A DNA stretch of 64,000 bases from Vibrio sonorensis (GCF_001854765.1 NZ_LJJE01000063.1:62001-126000); one strand, 5' to 3'; shown: positions 47,335-56,605, counted from the first letter of the stretch. Notes: generated by a model from the letters alone, not told the origin. Made by a program: numbers and translations.

Positions 47335-48276
47335 CTATGAGTTTCTGTCTGTTGTAAGTTCACAACTTGAATGTTTTATCCATCCAGATATTTTCGATTG
47401 ATATTTTTCTAACCACTTTTGCGCGGCATAGGGAAGGGAGTATTGCTGAACATCGAGCAGATAAGCCGCGTAAGCGATCTCTTGGTTAGATAGGCTAAAT
47501 GCGCTGGTAATATCGGCAGCACACTGAGATTTTTTGTTTAAGTGAGTGGATTTAGCCACTTTGAGCCAACCGCCAGAAGGGTTGCCGCAATCCCAAGGCA
47601 AAGAGGGGTTGATCCCCCATAACGAGTTGGATTCACACGCTTGCTCATAAGGGGGAAACTCGACAAATTTACCGGCGTAAGTTTCTTCTACCCAGTTGGG
47701 ACTCCAATTGAAGATGAGAATTGGCGCTTTGTTATTAATGGCATTAATGAGCATCTGGTTGATTTCATCGCCACTGGATAAAGTTTCTACCCGAAAAGGC
47801 AACTTGAGAGCTCGAATTCTTGCCATGTCAGGCTTTTCCCAAGGTCCAGAATAGTAAATTCCCTTTGTGCCACCATCGGCAAATATCGCGGCACAGTATC
47901 TGAGTGCTTTCCAATCAGGTAATCCGGGACAGAGTGTCTCTACGTATTCAGGATACCACCAATCTTCTCGCGTAGTGGCGTTGTGCACTGTCGCCTGCTC
48001 CAACTTACCTGCCTCAACAAGCTGAGAGAACTTGTGTTCCATTGTGCCCTGCCAAATTTCAACTTGAACGTCGGCAGCGCCACTGGTGAGATAAAACCAC
48101 TGACCGTTTGAAGGGGCCGTTAGAATTTCGCTTTCTACTCCGGCGGTTTGGAAAAGCTGGTGTAAAGCATGAGTAAGTACCCGTTGGCTGGCCCAGTCAA
48201 GTTCTAGCAAAACCACTTTGTCGCTGGCTGAAAGGGAGAATGATGCAATGAGAGCGAGTAAAGCACCTCGAATCAT
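47335..48276 (-). CDS. Betaine/choline-type periplasmic binding protein (ProX/OpuAC-like)
   Basis: 313 residues with signal peptide MIRGALLALIASFSLSA. The OpuAC fold is seen in LLELDWASQRVLTHALHQLFQTAGVE, EIWQGTMEHKFSQL, FNWSPNWVEETY and WDCGNPSGGWLKVA; the Trp residues are typical of a quaternary-amine box. The start overlaps the stop of the upstream GGDEF-EAL gene by four bases, and no transporter genes follow. It is probably the sensor subunit of that membrane protein rather than part of an importer. Confidence 0.87.
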   Translation of the reverse strand: MIRGALLALIASFSLSASDKVVLLELDWASQRVLTHALHQLFQTAGVESEILTAPSNGQWFYLTSGAADVQVEIWQGTMEHKFSQLVEAGKLEQATVHNATTREDWWYPEYVETLCPGLPDWKALRYCAAIFADGGTKGIYYSGPWEKPDMARIRALKLPFRVETLSSGDEINQMLINAINNKAPILIFNWSPNWVEETYAGKFVEFPPYEQACESNSLWGINPSLPWDCGNPSGGWLKVAKSTHLNKKSQCAADITSAFSLSNQEIAYAAYLLDVQQYSLPYAAQKWLEKYQSKISGWIKHSSCELTTDRNS

Positions 48277-50346
48277 ACTGTATTCCTAATACTGTTTTTG
48301 TTTTCTAATAAGTTCTTAAACGCTTTAATATTAATTCCTTTAGCGTATAAGAACCCTTGAGCTATATGGACTTTTTTACTCAACAACCAAGCTTCTTGTT
48401 CTTCCGTTTCTACCCCTTCTGCCACAATGCTCAAATTAAATAGGTCCGCCAAGTACAGGATGCCGCAAATGACTTTAACCGACTTCTCATCGTGGGGTAG
48501 AGATCTCACAAAACTTTGGTCGAGCTTCATCTGGTCGAAGCCAGTTTTGATCAGGTACTCCATGGTAGAAAATCCGGTGCCGAAGTCGTCAAGGGTTAAA
48601 GAACAACCTTGTTTGCTCAACCAGCGAAAGTTTTCGTAGGTTTCGGGCTTTTCCTGAAGTGATGTCACTTCGGTAATTTCAATGTCCAATTGGCTCATTT
48701 TCAACGAGCTATTTTTCATAATGTCGATAAATGCATCTTGAAAAGCAGACGAACTCAGTTGCTTTGGTGAGGCGTTGATACTGATTTTGAAGTTGCGCGG
48801 TAAAAGAGAGCTAATACTCTCTAGTTCGGTAATCGCCTTGTTTAATATCAAACTACCTAGCTGGACAATTAGACCTGTTTTTTCTGCCATTTCTATCAAC
48901 TGGAAAGGGGCTTTGTTCGGTAAATCAGGTAAGCGTAGTAACACCTCACAGCCAACGACCTGATAATCTCTCATATCTATTTTGGGTTGATATACAAGTT
49001 CAAAAGATTGATTTTTGATCACATCTAACAGTTGGATGCGAATGGCTTGCCGCTCTGTATTGGAATCGGCCAGTTGGCGGTCGAATAGCTTTACACAACC
49101 ACGGCCGCTGCTTTTGGCTTTTTGCAGCGCGGCATTGGCGTTGGTTAATAGTTTTCTCGGGTCGTGGTACTGATGCGGTTGTACTCTAAGCACACCGACA
49201 GAGCAAGTCAGGGTGTACGTAGAGCTCAGTACCATTTCATTTAATTCTAATGAAGTGACTTTTTCCAACCGGTGAAGTGGTTCGCTGAACCCTTCTTCGT
49301 GTGAAGAGGTAATATAAACGAAGGTTCCGCCATTTAATCGACCTATAAAACCTGAGTTCCCCATACTCTCTTCGATGTGCAAGTACAATTTGGCGAGAAC
49401 AACATCCCCGCGGTCGTGTCCAAAACTATCATTGAACTGAGAAAAAGAGTCGATATCGATAACAGCGATAAGCCAATGATTCTGCAAATTCTTGATCACT
49501 TCATCGAGCTTTTGATTGATTCCCCTTAGGTTTTGCGCCCCTGTTAAGGTATCGGTTTTGGATAGTGTGTAGGCTTTGTCAGAGTCTTCTTTAAGAAAAC
49601 TCAAGTAATCAGAGGTCAGTTTTAATGAACGGTTAAATACAGTGACAAACTGACCAATTTCATCGAACTGGTGGTTTTTTGGTAAGTCGATGGGAGTGAG
49701 GGTTTTTCCATCCTCAGGTGGCCACCTTTGTTCAACTTGACTGGCGATTTCTTGAAGTGGTTGCGCAACATCCCGTTTAAACAAACGAATAAACACTAGA
49801 GTGAGGATAAACAGCTCAATCATCACTGTTCCCAGAGTTGAAAGCAGTATTTCAACAATCATAGTAGAGCTAACGGTCGTGTTAATCGTGCTTGTAAACT
49901 GCCGACGTAAATCTTTCTGGTGCTCTCGCCAATTGGCTCTAGATAAATGATATCTGAACTGATTTTGTTTCTGGTATTTCCCGCTAGCCACTCGTTTAAC
50001 CAAGAGGGTAGAGCGCGTGTTCTTGATGTCTCGACCAGTGAATGTGAGCGACGCTGATGTCGGTAACATCTTTTACAGTGATGTCACTGTACAGGTCATA
50101 GGCGTCCAATCCATTGACGATCGTTTGTGTATGCACCGGATCGACATTGTACAAAGAGAGGGCAAGCACATTACTTAGCCCAGAAAGTTGTTGCTGTGCG
50201 GTATCGTACCGATTACTGACCTGATATTTAGTATTGAGTACCAGCAGTATACTGCCCATGATTAAAGAACAGGCCAGAAGAATAAAGGCAGCTTGAGCAG
50301 TATATCTCGCCATGACACTTTTAGTGTGGAAGGCTTTCCATGTCAT
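48273..50346 (-). pseudogene. Membrane GGDEF-EAL protein, frameshifted in the sensor domain
   Basis: The first frame (from ATG 50346) has TM1 at about 18-40 (QAAFILLACSLIMGSILLVL) and a periplasmic region ending ITVKDVTDISVA. It shifts near 50030-50050, and the second frame continues with TGRDIKNTRSTLLVKRVAS, TM2 (LSTLGTVMIELFILTLVFIRLF), HAMP, a GGDEF domain and EAL. About 690 residues when joined; the shift fits one extra or two missing bases. GGDEF is degenerate (RLNGGTF), but EAL keeps EVLLRL, ITEV, DDFGTG and AEGVE. The likely activity is cyclic-di-GMP breakdown, controlled by the coupled binding protein. Confidence 0.82.
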
Positions 50347-50487
50347 TTTTGAATGTCGCTTTATTGAGGGTCTATTACTAGGTATAGCAAAAAGAGAGCG
50401 ACTTAGAGTAGTTGATTGCGTTCGGCTAAGGGGAGTTGTGCGGTGAAGCAAAACTAACCTCTAGCTCGACCTGAATCGTCAGAAGAC

Positions 50488-51384
50488 CTACCGAGATAGA
50501 TGCAGATGCATAAACTCCACCAACTGTTTGGTAATGAAAGATTGATAGCTTATGGGACGGAAGTGAACATACAAGGTTAATGGTGCCAAAGGCTCATCTA
50601 AAGCCAGTTCGATCAGTTCTCCTTTTTGAATCTCTTCTCGGCAAAAAATGGTTGGTAATGCGACAAAGCCGATACCTTTGACAGCTGCCGCTTTTGCTAT
50701 AAATCCGCCGTCAGCGTTAAAAATCGAGTTGACCTTAAGACTCTGGTATTCGGTTGACCCTGTCTGGCGAAATACCCAAGGGTTGCCGCCAAATGCTTTA
50801 TAGCTTGAAATACAGGGGAGCTGTTTTAACTTATCTAGAGTGTTAGGGGTTCCAAGGCGTGTTAAGCAATTTGGTGATGCCAATACGCTACTTTCCCACT
50901 CACAAAGTGGCTTTGACACCCAATCTTTGCCATCTAACGGGCCTCTTTCAAAGCTAATGACCACATCAGGTTCATTCATGATGGCGTGTTCTAATGACGT
51001 GCTGTGCTCACATAGTAGTTGGATGTTGGTATGTTTGAGAGCGAAGTCTGTCAACACGTCTCCAATCATCGGGATATCTGGAGAACTCAGTCTAATGGTT
51101 CCTTGAAGCATGCTTGGTGCTTGACACACTTCGTTGAGGTGTTGATTAAGGGTATACAGAGGCTGCTTAACATTTCGGTACAGCATGTTTCCTGTATTGG
51201 TAGGGGATACCTTACGAGTGGTTCGATAAAACAACTTGCTACCAAGTTCGGACTCTAGTTGCTGAATGTATCGACTGATGTTGGAGCTGGGAACATCTAA
51301 ATGCTCTGACGCTTTAGCAAAACTGCCGCGCTCGTAAACACATACAAAGGCGTGTAGCCATATATTATCAATTCTATCCAACAT
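50488..51384 (-). CDS. LysR-family regulator
   Basis: 298 residues from ATG 51384 (MLDRIDNIWLHAFVCVYERGS). The HTH is SFAKASEHLDVPSSNISRYIQQLESELGSKLFYRTTRKVSPT, of the group with a PSS before the recognition helix. The effector domain follows. It is divergent from an alpha/beta hydrolase, with an inverted repeat between them. Inducer unknown. Confidence 0.9.
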   Translation of the reverse strand: MLDRIDNIWLHAFVCVYERGSFAKASEHLDVPSSNISRYIQQLESELGSKLFYRTTRKVSPTNTGNMLYRNVKQPLYTLNQHLNEVCQAPSMLQGTIRLSSPDIPMIGDVLTDFALKHTNIQLLCEHSTSLEHAIMNEPDVVISFERGPLDGKDWVSKPLCEWESSVLASPNCLTRLGTPNTLDKLKQLPCISSYKAFGGNPWVFRQTGSTEYQSLKVNSIFNADGGFIAKAAAVKGIGFVALPTIFCREEIQKGELIELALDEPLAPLTLYVHFRPISYQSFITKQLVEFMHLHLSR

Positions 51385-51411
51385 AATAATCCCAATATAC
51401 AGGTAATAGAT

Positions 51412-51436
51412 TCCCATTTTATCCTATTTAATGGGA
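51412..51436. promoter_or_regulatory. Probable LysR operator
   Basis: TCCCATT-N11-AATGGGA in the 111-base gap between the divergent LysR and hydrolase genes. The 11-base spacer and dyad are typical of LysR sites. Confidence 0.5.
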
Positions 51437-51495
51437 TTTTGGTGAAGTGTAAAGTGACGCCAGTGCTTTAATAGCTAAAAGGAAAGTCAAACAAC

Positions 51496-52359
51496 ATGAC
51501 AAAAAGTGTGTTTCGCCATTCTGGGTATCAGTTCAAAGTGGAAAGGTGTGGCAGTGGGCCAAACCTTTTGATTATAGGTAGCGTCGATTACTACAAAAAA
51601 GTCGTGCCCAAACAATTACATCAATATTTCACCTGTATTTATCTAGATCATCGCGGGTTTGCAAAGCATTCAGTAAACCAACCCGAGACAAGGGTAAGTT
51701 TGCAGACCATCTCAAATGATATCCAAATGATCTGTAATGAACTTGGGATTATAGACACCTGTCTCTTGGGGCATTCAGGGCATGCCTACATGGCGCTCCA
51801 TTTCGCTACTCAGACAAAGATTAACATCAATCAAGTCTTTTTAGTTGGTGCAGCGCCAAGTTTGTCAGAGAGTATGCAGGCCGAGCAGTTAGCCCATTGG
51901 CGTGACTTTGCCTCAAAGGGGAGACACGAGTTATTAGAAAAGAGCATCGCCATGTTAAAAGAGGATATCGCTGATGACCCTGAACGAAAATTTGTCCACA
52001 TCTGCCGAAGACTAGGCCCAATGCGTTGGGCGGACCCGAGTTTTGATGAGGCGAAGCTCTGGGATGGGGTAAACACAAATACTATGCTATTGGATCACTT
52101 ATGGGGAAAGGTGTTTCGCGATATCAACGTAAATCAGTTTGATAGTAGTTTAGATGTTACGGTTATCTATGGTGAGTATGACTTTAGTATTGCTCCCATT
52201 TCATGTTGGTCGGAGTTTTCAGGCATTTTTAGTTCACTCAAGCTGATAACAGTGAAAGGCGCAGCGCATACACCAATGTATGAGCAACCGATGGAGTTTA
52301 TCAAGATTATCTCTGAGCAATACCAAGCAGTGGCATCAAGAGTTACTGATAGATTATAA
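51496..52359 (+). CDS. Alpha/beta hydrolase
   Basis: 287 residues, with AAAAGGAAAG upstream. Motifs: IYLDHRGFAKHS, nucleophile elbow LLGHSGHAYMAL (Ser at the elbow), VIYGEYDFSIAP with an acid candidate, and KGAAHTPMYEQP with the His. Family pattern of proline-iminopeptidase or esterase-like enzymes. The substrate is unknown; it is the probable target of the divergent LysR regulator. Confidence 0.85.
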   Translation: MTKSVFRHSGYQFKVERCGSGPNLLIIGSVDYYKKVVPKQLHQYFTCIYLDHRGFAKHSVNQPETRVSLQTISNDIQMICNELGIIDTCLLGHSGHAYMALHFATQTKININQVFLVGAAPSLSESMQAEQLAHWRDFASKGRHELLEKSIAMLKEDIADDPERKFVHICRRLGPMRWADPSFDEAKLWDGVNTNTMLLDHLWGKVFRDINVNQFDSSLDVTVIYGEYDFSIAPISCWSEFSGIFSSLKLITVKGAAHTPMYEQPMEFIKIISEQYQAVASRVTDRL

Positions 52360-52478
52360 GCAAGCAGGACTTGATACATTATTGTTTGATGATTGATTAC
52401 TGAACTCTATTTTAGATGCTTTTAAAAGATTGATAAATTATAGTAGGTTAACTATTTCAATTAACTGAGAGGGGAAGA

Positions 52479-52958
52479 GTGATTCGTATAGTGTTACTTT
52501 TATCAGTTTTCTTGTTCGGTTGTGTATCAACTCAACAAAAAGATATTAATTATCGGTTTGCTTTATGCCCAGATAAAACAAACGTTGATGATAAGCAGTA
52601 TTTTGAGCAATGCTTAGGTGAAAAATATCCTGAATTGCCGAATGAACTGAAACGAGCTTTTAAATTTATTCGGTTGTACTATTTCTATGATCTTAGTGAT
52701 GAATCGATATCTCAGTATTTGGATGTTGATAAAGCTTATACGAGAGATCTGTTTTTGAACTCGATTTCAATAACTGATTCGCAGTTAGTCGATGAGGTTC
52801 GCGTAAAGAAAGCTGAAACAATACTTAAGCAATGTAGTGATTTTACTATTGAGCGTATCTCTTATCGAGTTGGCTATATGGATGAGAAGAAACTAGTAGA
52901 TGCATTTACTTATTATATAGGTGTAGCTCCCGAGTTCTATCCGACTAACTGTAAGTAA
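52479..52958 (+). CDS. Putative lipoprotein with an AraC-type helix-turn-helix domain
   Basis: 159 residues from GTG 52479; GAGGGGAAGA precedes it, so the start is firm. Residues 1-15 are a lipoprotein-type signal (MIRIVLLLSVFLFGC) with lipobox-like LFGC at Cys15. Residues about 55-157 follow the AraC DNA-binding domain: LKRAFKFIRLYYFYDLSDESISQYL for the first HTH, then VRVKKAETILKQCSDFTIERISYRVGY and FTYYIGVAPEFYP for the second. If the signal is processed the domain faces the periplasm. Cys30, Cys45, Cys119 and Cys158 could form disulfides there. AraC regulators are normally cytoplasmic, so function is unclear. Confidence 0.72.
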   Translation: MIRIVLLLSVFLFGCVSTQQKDINYRFALCPDKTNVDDKQYFEQCLGEKYPELPNELKRAFKFIRLYYFYDLSDESISQYLDVDKAYTRDLFLNSISITDSQLVDEVRVKKAETILKQCSDFTIERISYRVGYMDEKKLVDAFTYYIGVAPEFYPTNCK

Positions 52959-53058
52959 CTTTTTTTGAGTAATTTATGGTGATTAACGCTATTGTTTATC
53001 AGGTCAAAACTAACTATTTACTCTGGAAATAGTTGCCTTTTCCTGTTAGCTTGAAGTG

Positions 53059-53112
53059 ATGAAATCAATTTCAATCTTCACATCATTCTTTTTCTGGTGG
53101 CGCTCTCTTTAG
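53059..53112 (+). CDS. Leader peptide with tandem Trp codons before trpS
   Basis: ATG 53059 opens a 17-residue frame MKSISIFTSFFFWWRSL ending at TAG 53110. Two adjacent TGG codons at 53095-53100 are placed directly before a set of alternative hairpins and a trpS gene. Trp is rare, so WW in so short a frame is a strong sign of a regulatory leader peptide that senses charged tRNA-Trp. Confidence 0.75.
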   Translation: MKSISIFTSFFFWWRSL

Positions 53113-53176
53113 AGCGGCACAGAATTCTTACATTCTTACGCTGCTGGAAGGTAGCCTAAGAATGTCATCTCTTTTT
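53101..53176 (+). promoter_or_regulatory. Transcription attenuator upstream of trpS
   Basis: Segments: 1 (53101-53106, CGCTCT), 2 (53111-53118, AGAGCGGC), 3 (53131-53144) and 4 (53151-53164). 1:2 forms a 6-bp hairpin beside the Trp codons. 3:4 forms a 14-position stem (one mismatch, one G-U) with a 6-base loop, followed by TCATCTCTTTTTG. AGCGGC of segment 2 can instead pair with GCTGCT at 53140-53145, breaking the 3:4 stem. A ribosome stalled at the WW codons would free segment 2 and let transcription continue. The T-run is about six bases past the stem, weaker than usual. Confidence 0.65.
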
Positions 53177-53216
53177 GTATCTCCAGTAGCAAACTATTTA
53201 ACTAGGAGATATAACA

Positions 53217-54236
53217 ATGGAATTCCAAACGGCGACCTGCAAACCAACAATCTTAACCGGTGATAGAGCAACCGGACCTTTACACCTTGGTCACTATGTC
53301 GGTTCGTTAGCGCAGCGAGTTGACTTACAGCAGAAATACGAGCAAACCATTCTTGTTGCAGATATGCAGGGGCTAACTGATAACGCGCATAATTCGAAAA
53401 AAGTGTCGTCCAACATACTCAATGTTGTGGCCGATTACTTGGCCGTTGGAATAGACCCAGAGAAAACGACTATCTGTCTTCAATCTCAGTTACCGGCATT
53501 GGCTGAACTCACCATGTATTACGCCAATCTCGTCACCATTAGCCGGCTGGAAAGGAACCCGACAGTAAAAGCCGAAATTCAAAGCAAGGGTTTTGAGCGC
53601 TCCTTGCCGGCGGGATTTCTCACTTATCCCATTTCGCAGGCGGCGGATATTACAGGGTTCAACGCCTCGTTAGTGCCAGTTGGGGATGACCAACTGCCAA
53701 TGCTGGAGCAAACTAATGAGATCGTGCGAAAAATTAATTCTTTGGCTGGTCGCAGTGTATTAAACGAGTGCAGCCCGTTATTGAGCAAAGCTCCGCGGCT
53801 TCCCAGTACCGATGGTAAAAGCAAAATGTCAAAGTCCTTGGGCAATGCGATCAACTTGGGGGCATCAGAAAAGGAAATCTCAAAAGCGGTTAAATCCATG
53901 TATACCGACGAAAATCATTTAAAAGTGGAAGACCCGGGCAAAGTAGAGGGCAACATTGTATTTACCTACCTCGATGCTTTTCATCCCGACCACGAGTATG
54001 TCCAATCGCTTAAAGCGCACTATCAACGCGGTGGATTAGGTGATGGAACCACCAAGAAGATATTAGAAGAGTGTCTACAAGAGATGCTCAGACCCATCCG
54101 ACTAAAACGAATGGAGTACCTCGACGATAAGGCACAGCTAATTGACTTATTAAAGCGCGGTAGTGAGGTTTCACGCGAGAAAACCAATCGGGTGTTAAGA
54201 GAGGTGAAAGGCGTATTTGGGCTTAATATTTTTTAA
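53217..54236 (+). CDS. trpS: Tryptophanyl-tRNA synthetase (TrpS2-type)
   Basis: 339 residues, AGGAG before the start. ILTGDRATGPLHLGHYVGSL has the HIGH-type HLGH at 23-26, and SKMSKSLGNAI has KMSKS at 203-207. Charges tRNA-Trp. The GDRATGP opening and the tail belong to the second TrpRS type, often an extra copy that resists natural TrpRS inhibitors such as indolmycin. Its private Trp-codon attenuator suggests it is induced when charged tRNA-Trp is scarce. Whether the genome also has a housekeeping trpS cannot be seen here. Confidence 0.93.
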   Translation: MEFQTATCKPTILTGDRATGPLHLGHYVGSLAQRVDLQQKYEQTILVADMQGLTDNAHNSKKVSSNILNVVADYLAVGIDPEKTTICLQSQLPALAELTMYYANLVTISRLERNPTVKAEIQSKGFERSLPAGFLTYPISQAADITGFNASLVPVGDDQLPMLEQTNEIVRKINSLAGRSVLNECSPLLSKAPRLPSTDGKSKMSKSLGNAINLGASEKEISKAVKSMYTDENHLKVEDPGKVEGNIVFTYLDAFHPDHEYVQSLKAHYQRGGLGDGTTKKILEECLQEMLRPIRLKRMEYLDDKAQLIDLLKRGSEVSREKTNRVLREVKGVFGLNIF

Positions 54237-54400
54237 GTAAACCTCTTTGGGTTGCAGGTAGAAAGACGCGATGACAGGCTAGGGTAATTGTGCAAGCTTC
54301 GTCCAATTGCGCCAAGCCCCTCACTTCGGCCGTGGCTAACGGTATTTTTGCGCTGTATACTTCTTGAATCTCCGCTCTAATAGATGAAACCAATACAATG

Positions 54401-54811
54401 ATGACTGATGAAGAAAGAATTGAACTGCAACAAAACAACCCGTTGCACGGACTCAAGCTAGAAACCATGTTGCAAGAGTTGGTGGACTTCTATGGCTGGG
54501 ATATTTTAGATACTGCGATGCGCTTTAACTGTTTCAACACTAAGCCTTCGATTGCGAGTAGTGTGAAGTATTTAAAGAAAACCCAATGGGCGAGAGAAAA
54601 GTTAGAAAACTTTTACCTATATCGGTTTAAACGCATGCCACGTGCGAGTGCGGAAGAGTATGAGCTGCCTCCTAGAGCGCGCACATTTCCCCATGGACTG
54701 AAACCTAAAGAGCCTATGGCGCTTACCGTTGATTCTATTTTGAAATCACAGGCCAAAGCTGCATCTGCCTTTAAGAAGCGCTCACCTCGTGGACGTCCTT
54801 CTCGTCGGTAG
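54401..54811 (+). CDS. VF530/DUF2132-family protein with basic tail
   Basis: 136 residues from ATG 54401 (ATG 54398 is adjacent). NNPLHGLKLETMLQELVDFYGWDILDTAMRFNCFNTKPSIASSVKYLKKTQWAREKLENFYLYRF is the VF530 domain, a small helical domain with DNA-binding-like structure in Vibrio fischeri VF530. A basic tail (KSQAKAASAFKKRSPRGRPSRR) follows. The role is unknown; nucleic-acid binding is inferred. Confidence 0.85.
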   Translation: MTDEERIELQQNNPLHGLKLETMLQELVDFYGWDILDTAMRFNCFNTKPSIASSVKYLKKTQWAREKLENFYLYRFKRMPRASAEEYELPPRARTFPHGLKPKEPMALTVDSILKSQAKAASAFKKRSPRGRPSRR

Positions 54812-54822
54812 TCGGATATAAA

Positions 54823-54856
54823 AATAGAGCCTTGTTTTATCAGCTAAGGCTCTATT
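54823..54856. terminator. Bidirectional terminator
   Basis: AATAGAGCCTT / AAGGCTCTATT, 11-bp stem with a 12-base loop. On the minus strand the stem is followed by TTTT and serves the DEAD-box gene. Confidence 0.88.
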
Positions 54857-54902
54857 GCATATTCAAAGTAATGAGAGAGGCGAGTAACGCAGGGGCCAGT
54901 TT

Positions 54903-56153
54903 CTACTGCTTGCGTTTTTTCTTCTTTTTACCAGTTCCAGCGGGCTTTGCGCGTGGCTTCATTGGCGCAAAGTAGGCTTCACTTTGGTCTTCTTCGACTT
55001 CAAAACCTTCAACTTGCTCTCGTTCAAGTTGAATCTTATTTTTCTTTTCTATCACTTTAAAATGATGGTAGTCATCGTAATCGATAAGCGACAACCCTAG
55101 GCCTATTTCTCCAGCACGACCACTGCGTCCGATGCGGTGCATATAGTCAGCAGGGCTGCGCGGAAGATCAAAGTTAATCACCACGGGTAGTTTTTCAATA
55201 TCTAGCCCGCGTGCAGCGATGTCGGTAGCAATAAGGACTTGGATCTCTCCTGACTTGAAGCCTTCTAGGACGCGAGTACGAGCGCCTTGACCTTTATCAC
55301 CGTGAAAAACCTCAGCAGTGATACCGCGTTTAGATAGCTTTTGAGCTAAGTGGTTACAGGCATTCTTGGCGTTAACAAAAATCAAGGTCTGTCGCCATTG
55401 GTGTTGTTTGATAAGATGCGCTAGTACAGCGGTTTTTTGACCCTTGTTGACACTAAATACTCTCTGTACCAAAGTGCTGGCTTCTGCACTTTGCAGTTGA
55501 ATTTCAACTGGGTTGCTCAGTAAGTCTTGCGCTAAGCTTGTGACTTTCTCAGGGAAGGTGGCAGAAAAGAGCAGTGTCTGCTTTTTCTTTGGTAACAACG
55601 CCAAAATCTTATTCAGTTCTTCGGTAAATCCGAGACTAAGCATGCGGTCAGCTTCGTCGAGAACAAGTGTTTCAACTTGTTCTAGCTTGATAGCATTGCT
55701 AGAAATGAGATCGAGGAGTCGGCCCGGCGTTGCGACAATAATGTCACTGCCACCGCGAAGTGCCAGCATTTGAGGGTTGACCGATACGCCACCAAAGACT
55801 GCTACCGTTTTGACCTTATCTCTTAGGTGATAAGAGTAGGATTTAATGTTGTATGCCACCTGTGAAGCCAGTTCCCGAGTTGGAACTAAAACGAGGTGAG
55901 AAACAAAATTGCCACGACGACTACTGGATTGATTTTGTTTGATAATCTTTTGCAGAATAGGCAATGAAAAAGCGGCGGTTTTACCAGAACCCGTGTTAGC
56001 TCCCCCAACAATATCTCTCCCCTCAAGTACGTAAGGAATAGTATGAGATTGAATCGGTGTTGGTTGGCTGTATTCCAACTCCTCTAGTCGTTCAACTAGA
56101 GTAGGAACAAGGCCAAGATCAGCAAAAGTCGCTAGCTGTGTTTGATCTGTCAT
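54903..56153 (-). CDS. DEAD-box ATP-dependent RNA helicase
   Basis: 416 residues. Q motif QPTPIQ, ANTGSGKT, PTRELASQ, GGSDIIVATPGRLLDL, DEAD at about 169, SATFP, HGDKGQGAR, ATDIAARGLDIEKLP and HRIGRSGRAG are complete. The C-terminus is short and ends with a basic tail (GTGKKKKKRKQ). It unwinds short RNA duplexes in ribosome assembly or mRNA turnover; the paralogue cannot be fixed from length alone, though RhlE-like is likely. Confidence 0.93.
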   Translation of the reverse strand: MTDQTQLATFADLGLVPTLVERLEELEYSQPTPIQSHTIPYVLEGRDIVGGANTGSGKTAAFSLPILQKIIKQNQSSSRRGNFVSHLVLVPTRELASQVAYNIKSYSYHLRDKVKTVAVFGGVSVNPQMLALRGGSDIIVATPGRLLDLISSNAIKLEQVETLVLDEADRMLSLGFTEELNKILALLPKKKQTLLFSATFPEKVTSLAQDLLSNPVEIQLQSAEASTLVQRVFSVNKGQKTAVLAHLIKQHQWRQTLIFVNAKNACNHLAQKLSKRGITAEVFHGDKGQGARTRVLEGFKSGEIQVLIATDIAARGLDIEKLPVVINFDLPRSPADYMHRIGRSGRAGEIGLGLSLIDYDDYHHFKVIEKKNKIQLEREQVEGFEVEEDQSEAYFAPMKPRAKPAGTGKKKKKRKQ

Positions 56154-56605
56154 TGCGTTATGTGGCTCAGTACTTGATAAAGGCCGTGTATCTTATGCTA
56201 TTTACCGCAAGGATGTTAGCGAAAATGATCTAAACATAATAATGTCGAACGAATAGCCATCGGATCCCAGTATTCATGTTTACCTAACGTCTGTGAAATA
56301 GGCTAACACTTCAAAAATAGCAAAGCGCTTAGAGAGCTCTCATTCTAAAACTGTTTGGGACTTTGCAAGTGCTGTTATCAAAAGCTGCTGCATTCCCTTC
56401 CTTTAGAAAATTCTCACGCGCACTGCAACCAGTAGATTAGTAAAAGTGCCCGATATATATACCCTCTGCCCGTTTAATTGTGACCAAAACCAACTTATCG
56501 GTCATGTTCAGTCACAAACCGCAATTTGAGTGATCAAAGTCACTTAAATAACGCGTTTAAAATGACAAATTCCCTATTAATTCAACGACTGACCCAGAGA
56601 AAATT
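56154..56605. other. Regulatory region of the fucose operon
   Basis: About 450 bases between the divergent DEAD-box gene and fucR. It holds the CRP site listed separately and AT-rich promoter sequence near 56450-56600. No other gene or RNA recognised. Confidence 0.5.
56526..56547 (+). promoter_or_regulatory. Predicted CRP site of the fucose operon
   Basis: TTGAGTGATCAAAGTCACTTAA contains GTGA-N6-TCAC, 8 of 10 of the CRP core, as a near-perfect dyad, about 70 bases before fucR. CRP activation of sugar operons is well established. Confidence 0.65.

Noticed and set aside
53059..53216. T-box riboswitch before trpS
   Set aside because: No T-box consensus was seen; the tandem Trp codons and alternative hairpins fit ribosome-mediated attenuation better.
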